Shown here: piece after piece, positions 7,666 through 10,590 of the stretch
How the letters are laid out: each line of letters begins with the position of its first letter
Position numbering within the stretch: the stretch's first letter is position 1
Origin: Oceanococcus sp041619315
GTDB lineage: Bacteria > Pseudomonadota > Gammaproteobacteria > Nevskiales > Oceanococcaceae
Length of the DNA stretch: 10,590 nucleotides
Assembly (NCBI GenBank): GCA_041619315.1
Contig: JBFKEC010000100.1
Location: 1-10,590 of the forward strand
Reading direction: 5' to 3'
Notes under the pieces: generated by a model
Database searches by the model: none
Told to the model about the DNA's origin: nothing
What the model saw: only the letters and a program-made list of their open reading frames with translations
Made by a program: the position numbers and the translations under genes

Positions 7666-9756
7666 ATGTCATTTCTTGATGCACTGTATGAGCGCTATGG
7701 GCGTCTAAAAGTCGGATTCTGGATTACGCTGGGATTGTTCGCGGTGGTCGTGTGCTGCGGGCTGTATATCCTGAGCGAACTGGTTCTGGCGCCGGCGATT
7801 TCCCATTTGCCGTACTCGGCCAATTCGGATCAGGTGCTCGACACCCTGTTTCCATGGATTGCCCTGTTCGCAATGGGCGCCATTGTGCTGGCCGGCGGAT
7901 TGATTCGTTTTGGCCTGGTCAGGCCGGTGCTGTTGCGACGTCAGCAGCTTGAAGCGGACTTGGCCAATGCGCCGCCGCGCGAACAGATCGAAATGTTGAG
8001 CGAGCAAAAGGCGCGACTGGGCGAACAGCTCGATGCGGTGCTGGATGACAATGTGGTGCTGCGCGAAAAGGTTGCGGGAGCGCAACGTAAAGCGGCGGTG
8101 TCACAAGACATTCAGCGCGCGCTGGTTGCCAATTCGCTGGAAGCCTTGTTGCTGACCGGTGCGGATGCACAGGTGCGGCAGGTCTCCAGCGCCATGGCTG
8201 CCCTGCTCAAGGTCAGAGCCAAGGATGTGGCGACCTATCCGGTATCAGAGCTGATTCAGGCTTTTGATGCGAGCAAGGAAAAACCGTTCGAATATCCACT
8301 GAAGCGCGTGGTCGAGGATGCCATCGCCCAGGCCTCATCGATTCCCAAGTTGCACGATGTCGTGCTGGTCGACCAAAGCGGGGTTGAGCATCGTGTCATG
8401 CTCAGCGTTCAGGCCATTCCGGATCGCGAAAACACGATTTGCGGTGCATTGGTCCGGATTGACAGTGAAGGCTTGAACTCAGCGGCAATCAGTGACGGGC
8501 AGCGTCCTAGCAATGCCGGTCGGGCCGCCGGGTTGCCCGGACGTGATGCATTCGACAAGCGTGCCGACGAACTCATTAACATTGCCAAGGCACAATCGGT
8601 TGAACATACGCTGGCATTGATTTCGGTCGACAACGTGGCCTCGGTGTACGAGGAACACGGCTATTGGGCGGTCGAAGAACTCTTCTGGCAGTTGACCCAA
8701 TTGGTGCGTGACGAATTCGGCAGTGCGGTGGAACTGTTTCATTCCAGCCTGATGCACTTTGCGGTGCTTCAGTCGTTCGAAAACCCGGAATTTTTTGAGG
8801 TGCGGGCGCAGCGGTTACGCAAGGCGATTGAGGCTCATGAGTTCCGCTGGAACAAGAAGAGCTATCGCGCCACCGTCAGCATCGCTCTGTCGGCCATCGA
8901 TGCGCGTTGCGAGAGCCTGACTGAACTTGTTGATGCCTGTGACCGCGAGATGCGCCAGTTACGCACCTTGGGTGGCAACCGGGTGGGTCTGCAGATGGCC
9001 GATGAAGTGGCTGGCATGGCGCGCTCGATTGACGAGCGCCTGATCAAATGGCTGGCCATGGACGAGCAGGAAACCCGACTGCAGATGCAGTCTTTTGAAC
9101 TGCTGCACAGCGGTGAAAGTCAGCCGTGGATTGCCACCCAGTTGCGGGTGGAAATGGAAGATGGCTTCTGGGCTGATCCAGGTGCGTTCCTCACTTCAGC
9201 AGCACGTGTTGGTCTGCTGCCCAAGATCGATTTGTGGCTGATAACGCGTGTATTGGCTGCAGCCCAAGCGCACAAGGATTTGGCAGCAACACATGGCCCC
9301 ATCCTTGTACCACTGCACATGCAGTCACTGATCGATGAGGGGTTTTTGGAACAGATTGAAGATGCGGTTGCGGGCTCAGGTGTAGATCGTGGGCGCGTGC
9401 TTTTCTGTCTGGATGATCTTGAATGTGCAACTCATGCATCAATCGCAGCGAAGTTTTCCGAGGCGGCCCATGCGATGGGCTTTGGGATTGCCTTGAGCGG
9501 TGCGCGGGTTGAATCGGTTGGCGCAAAAATCCGTATCCTGAAGCCGCGTTTGGTTGCCGTGCATCCGAGTGTTTATCAGGACGAGAACAGCGAACGTGTA
9601 CAGGCGTCGCTGAATTACATCCAGAGTATTGGTCGCGCTGAAGAGTTCACATCGGCAGTTATCGATCCTGTCGACGAAACCACCCACAAGCAGCTCAGTG
9701 GCTATGGGGTGGCGCTGGTCGCGCGTTCAACTCTGGGCGTGGGGCCGCTGTACTGA
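7666..9756 (+). CDS. Membrane protein with PAS-like region and catalytically degenerate GGDEF and EAL domains
   Basis: A 696-residue protein. Two transmembrane helices (about 17-39 and 62-84) enclose a short periplasmic loop of about 20 residues. A coiled coil (about 88-145) and a PAS-like region (about 150-268) follow. A GGDEF-type domain (about 288-445) keeps framework motifs (GLPGRDAFDKRADELI, LALISVDNVASVYEEHGY, LRTLGGNRV), but the active loop reads SLMHF (361-365) where GGDEF should be. An EAL-type domain (about 455-696) keeps the outline (FELL, ARVGLLPKIDLWLI, AMGFGIAL), but EAL-LR becomes TQLR (491-494), the metal-binding Asn and the DDFGTG loop (SGARVESVG, 611-619) are absent, and the terminal Q-G-Y motif is missing. 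It is thus predicted to be neither cyclase nor phosphodiesterase; it may bind a ligand or a partner. It differs from LapD, which has a large periplasmic domain. The start ATG at 7666 has a weak Shine-Dalgarno. Its target is unknown. Confidence 0.85.
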   Translation: MSFLDALYERYGRLKVGFWITLGLFAVVVCCGLYILSELVLAPAISHLPYSANSDQVLDTLFPWIALFAMGAIVLAGGLIRFGLVRPVLLRRQQLEADLANAPPREQIEMLSEQKARLGEQLDAVLDDNVVLREKVAGAQRKAAVSQDIQRALVANSLEALLLTGADAQVRQVSSAMAALLKVRAKDVATYPVSELIQAFDASKEKPFEYPLKRVVEDAIAQASSIPKLHDVVLVDQSGVEHRVMLSVQAIPDRENTICGALVRIDSEGLNSAAISDGQRPSNAGRAAGLPGRDAFDKRADELINIAKAQSVEHTLALISVDNVASVYEEHGYWAVEELFWQLTQLVRDEFGSAVELFHSSLMHFAVLQSFENPEFFEVRAQRLRKAIEAHEFRWNKKSYRATVSIALSAIDARCESLTELVDACDREMRQLRTLGGNRVGLQMADEVAGMARSIDERLIKWLAMDEQETRLQMQSFELLHSGESQPWIATQLRVEMEDGFWADPGAFLTSAARVGLLPKIDLWLITRVLAAAQAHKDLAATHGPILVPLHMQSLIDEGFLEQIEDAVAGSGVDRGRVLFCLDDLECATHASIAAKFSEAAHAMGFGIALSGARVESVGAKIRILKPRLVAVHPSVYQDENSERVQASLNYIQSIGRAEEFTSAVIDPVDETTHKQLSGYGVALVARSTLGVGPLY

Positions 9757-9773
9757 ATGCAGCGCTGAGCGAC

Positions 9774-10109
9774 TTAACCGAACTGCGGTTGCGGTTCAAA
9801 CTGGTCGATTGGAATGACCGTGTCCATGCGCAGGAATTGGAACATGTCGGCAGGCTGGCCGGAGAGCTGCACAATTTTGATTGGCAGGTTGGCACGTTTG
9901 GCCAGTTTGCCCAGGTAGGCAATCAGGCCGATGCCGGTGGAATCAATGTTGCGCAGTTGGCTGGCGTCGAGAATAAAACCTTTGGCCGACGTATCCTTGA
10001 TTACACGTTCAAAATCCGTACGCATGTCATGAAACAGGTGGCTGTCCAGCGTCTCAGGAAAGCGAATACACACCAGCCCATCGTGGCGTTGTTCGTACCA
10101 ATTGCTCAT
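9774..10109 (-). CDS. STAS-domain anti-sigma factor antagonist
   Basis: A 111-residue single STAS domain. The conserved phosphorylation-site segment NIDSTGIGLIAYL (54-66) contains the expected serine, Ser57, preceded by the beta-strand GFILDASQL. The later part (ANLPIKIVQLSG, then FLRMDTVIPI) matches the typical end of the fold. Family knowledge: such proteins bind an anti-sigma factor or a partner-switching kinase, controlled by Ser phosphorylation through a kinase and a PP2C phosphatase. Neither partner is visible in the window. The start ATG at 10109 has a G-run Shine-Dalgarno that sits in the loop of a hairpin. The gene lies 49 nt after the edge gene on the same strand, probably co-transcribed, and converges with the degenerate GGDEF-EAL gene 17 nt away. 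Confidence 0.92.
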   Translation of the reverse strand: MSNWYEQRHDGLVCIRFPETLDSHLFHDMRTDFERVIKDTSAKGFILDASQLRNIDSTGIGLIAYLGKLAKRANLPIKIVQLSGQPADMFQFLRMDTVIPIDQFEPQPQFG

Positions 10110-10112
10110 GTG

Positions 10113-10130
10113 CGATAACCCCCATTATCG
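10113..10130 (-). promoter_or_regulatory. Hairpin with the STAS gene's Shine-Dalgarno in its loop
   Basis: On the minus strand, CGATAA-TGGGGG-TTATCG forms a perfect 6-bp inverted repeat with a 6-nt loop, and the loop is the G-run that acts as Shine-Dalgarno for the ATG at 10109. The dyad is seen directly. That it regulates translation, or serves as a protein operator, is inference. The stem is AT-rich and short, so folding energy would be modest. Confidence 0.4.
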
Positions 10131-10158
10131 GTTGAGCTATTAAATTCAAGCTGCGGTT

Positions 10159-10590
10159 TCAGTCATCCGATGACGTGCTCAGTCCTGACAAAATCGAGTT
10201 GGCCTGCACCAGGTCACCTCGATCAAAAAATGCTTCTGCAACCTTGAGTTGCCTTTGAGTTTCCGCCGGCAAGGATGTGCGCCGTAAGGCGTTTATGCGC
10301 TTGCGAATTTGCCGCTGTTCTAACTCTGATGGTTGTGAATCAGTCGGCACGGCGGTCGAATTGTAAGGTTTTTTTTCGTCAGGCTGCGAATCCGCTTGCG
10401 CCGTGTTGTTGGAGGCGGGTATGTCCTGCTGTTGCTGGGCAGGCGCCTTCTCCAGTTCTTCGATCAGGCGTTGAGCTTGCTCCTGGCGTCCTCGTTCCAG
10501 CAGTGCCTGGGCGACTTGAGCCTGGCGTTGCTGCTCTGTATCGCTGGCTTGAAGCCAGGGCGCCAGGCGCTTGCGCAGGCGTGCCAGGGC
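10159..10590 (-). CDS. Unrecognised helical, Gln-rich protein, C-terminal part (5' end beyond window)
   Basis: The frame is open from the window edge to TGA at 10159 and gives 143 residues. A GTG at 10350 is not the real start, because the frame continues upstream without a stop and with coherent composition. Two similar helical modules are visible, at residues 5-49 and 95-140 of the visible part. Both follow the pattern [LI]RKR[LI], then E-x-QRQ-x-x-VA-x-A-x-x-x-RG-x-x-x-QA, resembling TPR-like helix pairs. Between them lies a disordered Gln/Asn/Ser/Pro-rich linker (about 51-88, including four Gln in a row). No enzyme motif is present. The function is unknown, and the N-terminal part might carry an identifying domain. 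The STAS gene follows after 49 nt on the same strand, so the two may work together. Confidence 0.8.
   Translation of the reverse strand, partial: ALARLRKRLAPWLQASDTEQQRQAQVAQALLERGRQEQAQRLIEELEKAPAQQQQDIPASNNTAQADSQPDEKKPYNSTAVPTDSQPSELEQRQIRKRINALRRTSLPAETQRQLKVAEAFFDRGDLVQANSILSGLSTSSDD
10171..10578 (-). repeat. Duplicated ~45-residue module inside the edge gene
   Basis: Module A (10578-10444) and module B (10308-10171) encode matching segments: LRKRL versus IRKRI, EQQRQAQVAQALLERG versus ETQRQLKVAEAFFDRG, then QA at the same spacing. The offset is 90 residues at the start and 91 after a one-residue gap. The similarity is seen at protein level. Confidence 0.6.

Noticed and set aside
7666..9756. 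Assignment as LapD, the c-di-GMP receptor controlling LapG
   Set aside because: LapD has a large periplasmic output domain between its two TM helices and a HAMP domain; here the periplasmic loop is only about 20 residues and a PAS-like region follows.
9777..9797. AACCG...CGGTT inverted repeat at the end of the STAS gene as a terminator
   Set aside because: The stem is only about 5 bp, lies within coding sequence, and is not followed by a T-run.
10348..10350. GTG as start of a 63-residue protein
   Set aside because: The frame continues upstream to the window edge without a stop, and the upstream part contains a module matching one downstream, so the gene is longer and only its 3' part is here.

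Overview
The window looks like part of a proteobacterial chromosome, most likely gammaproteobacterial. It carries a LapA/BapA-type surface adhesin with its type I secretion genes, an Ada/AlkA-Ogt alkylation-repair pair, and signalling genes (a degenerate GGDEF-EAL protein and a STAS protein). No rRNA, tRNA, transposase, CRISPR array or phage gene was seen. Coding density is high, and genes within operons overlap or lie a few bases apart. The genus cannot be named from the sequence alone.

Layout. Positions 1-1179 (minus) hold the N-terminal 393 residues of a giant adhesin. It has a LapA-type retention module, a PAAG site where a LapG-type protease would cut, and the first two and a third of a series of 96-residue (288-bp) tandem repeats; the gene runs off the left edge. 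Upstream on the same strand are a LuxR-type regulator with a degenerate receiver (1306-1914), an HlyD-family adaptor (LapC type, 1911-3284) and an RTX-type ABC transporter (LapB type, 3287-5458). Transcription order is lapB, lapC, luxR-type regulator, adhesin. The first three genes are separated by a 2-nt gap and a 4-nt ATGA overlap, so they are almost certainly one operon. The adhesin follows after 126 nt and may also have its own promoter. Together they encode export and regulation of a surface-retained biofilm adhesin. The outer-membrane channel (lapE/tolC) and the lapD/lapG control genes are not in view.

Positions 5558-7509 (minus) form a two-gene DNA-repair operon: an Ada-N/AraC-HTH/AlkA fusion overlapping by ATGA an O6-methylguanine-DNA methyltransferase (ogt). 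This recalls the alkA-ogt pair of Mycobacterium tuberculosis.

After a 156-nt divergent intergenic region, a plus-strand gene (7666-9756) encodes a two-TM protein with a coiled coil, a PAS-like region and GGDEF and EAL domains that have both lost their catalytic motifs. It converges, 17 nt away, on a minus-strand STAS anti-sigma-factor antagonist (9774-10109). Upstream of that, also on the minus strand, is the 3' end of a gene (10159 to beyond 10590) for an unrecognised helical protein containing a duplicated roughly 45-residue module.

The most interesting items are the fully degenerate GGDEF-EAL protein, the pseudo-receiver regulator built into the adhesin-secretion operon, the variant retention-module cleavage site, the internal duplication in the edge gene, and a hairpin that presents the Shine-Dalgarno of the STAS gene in its loop.
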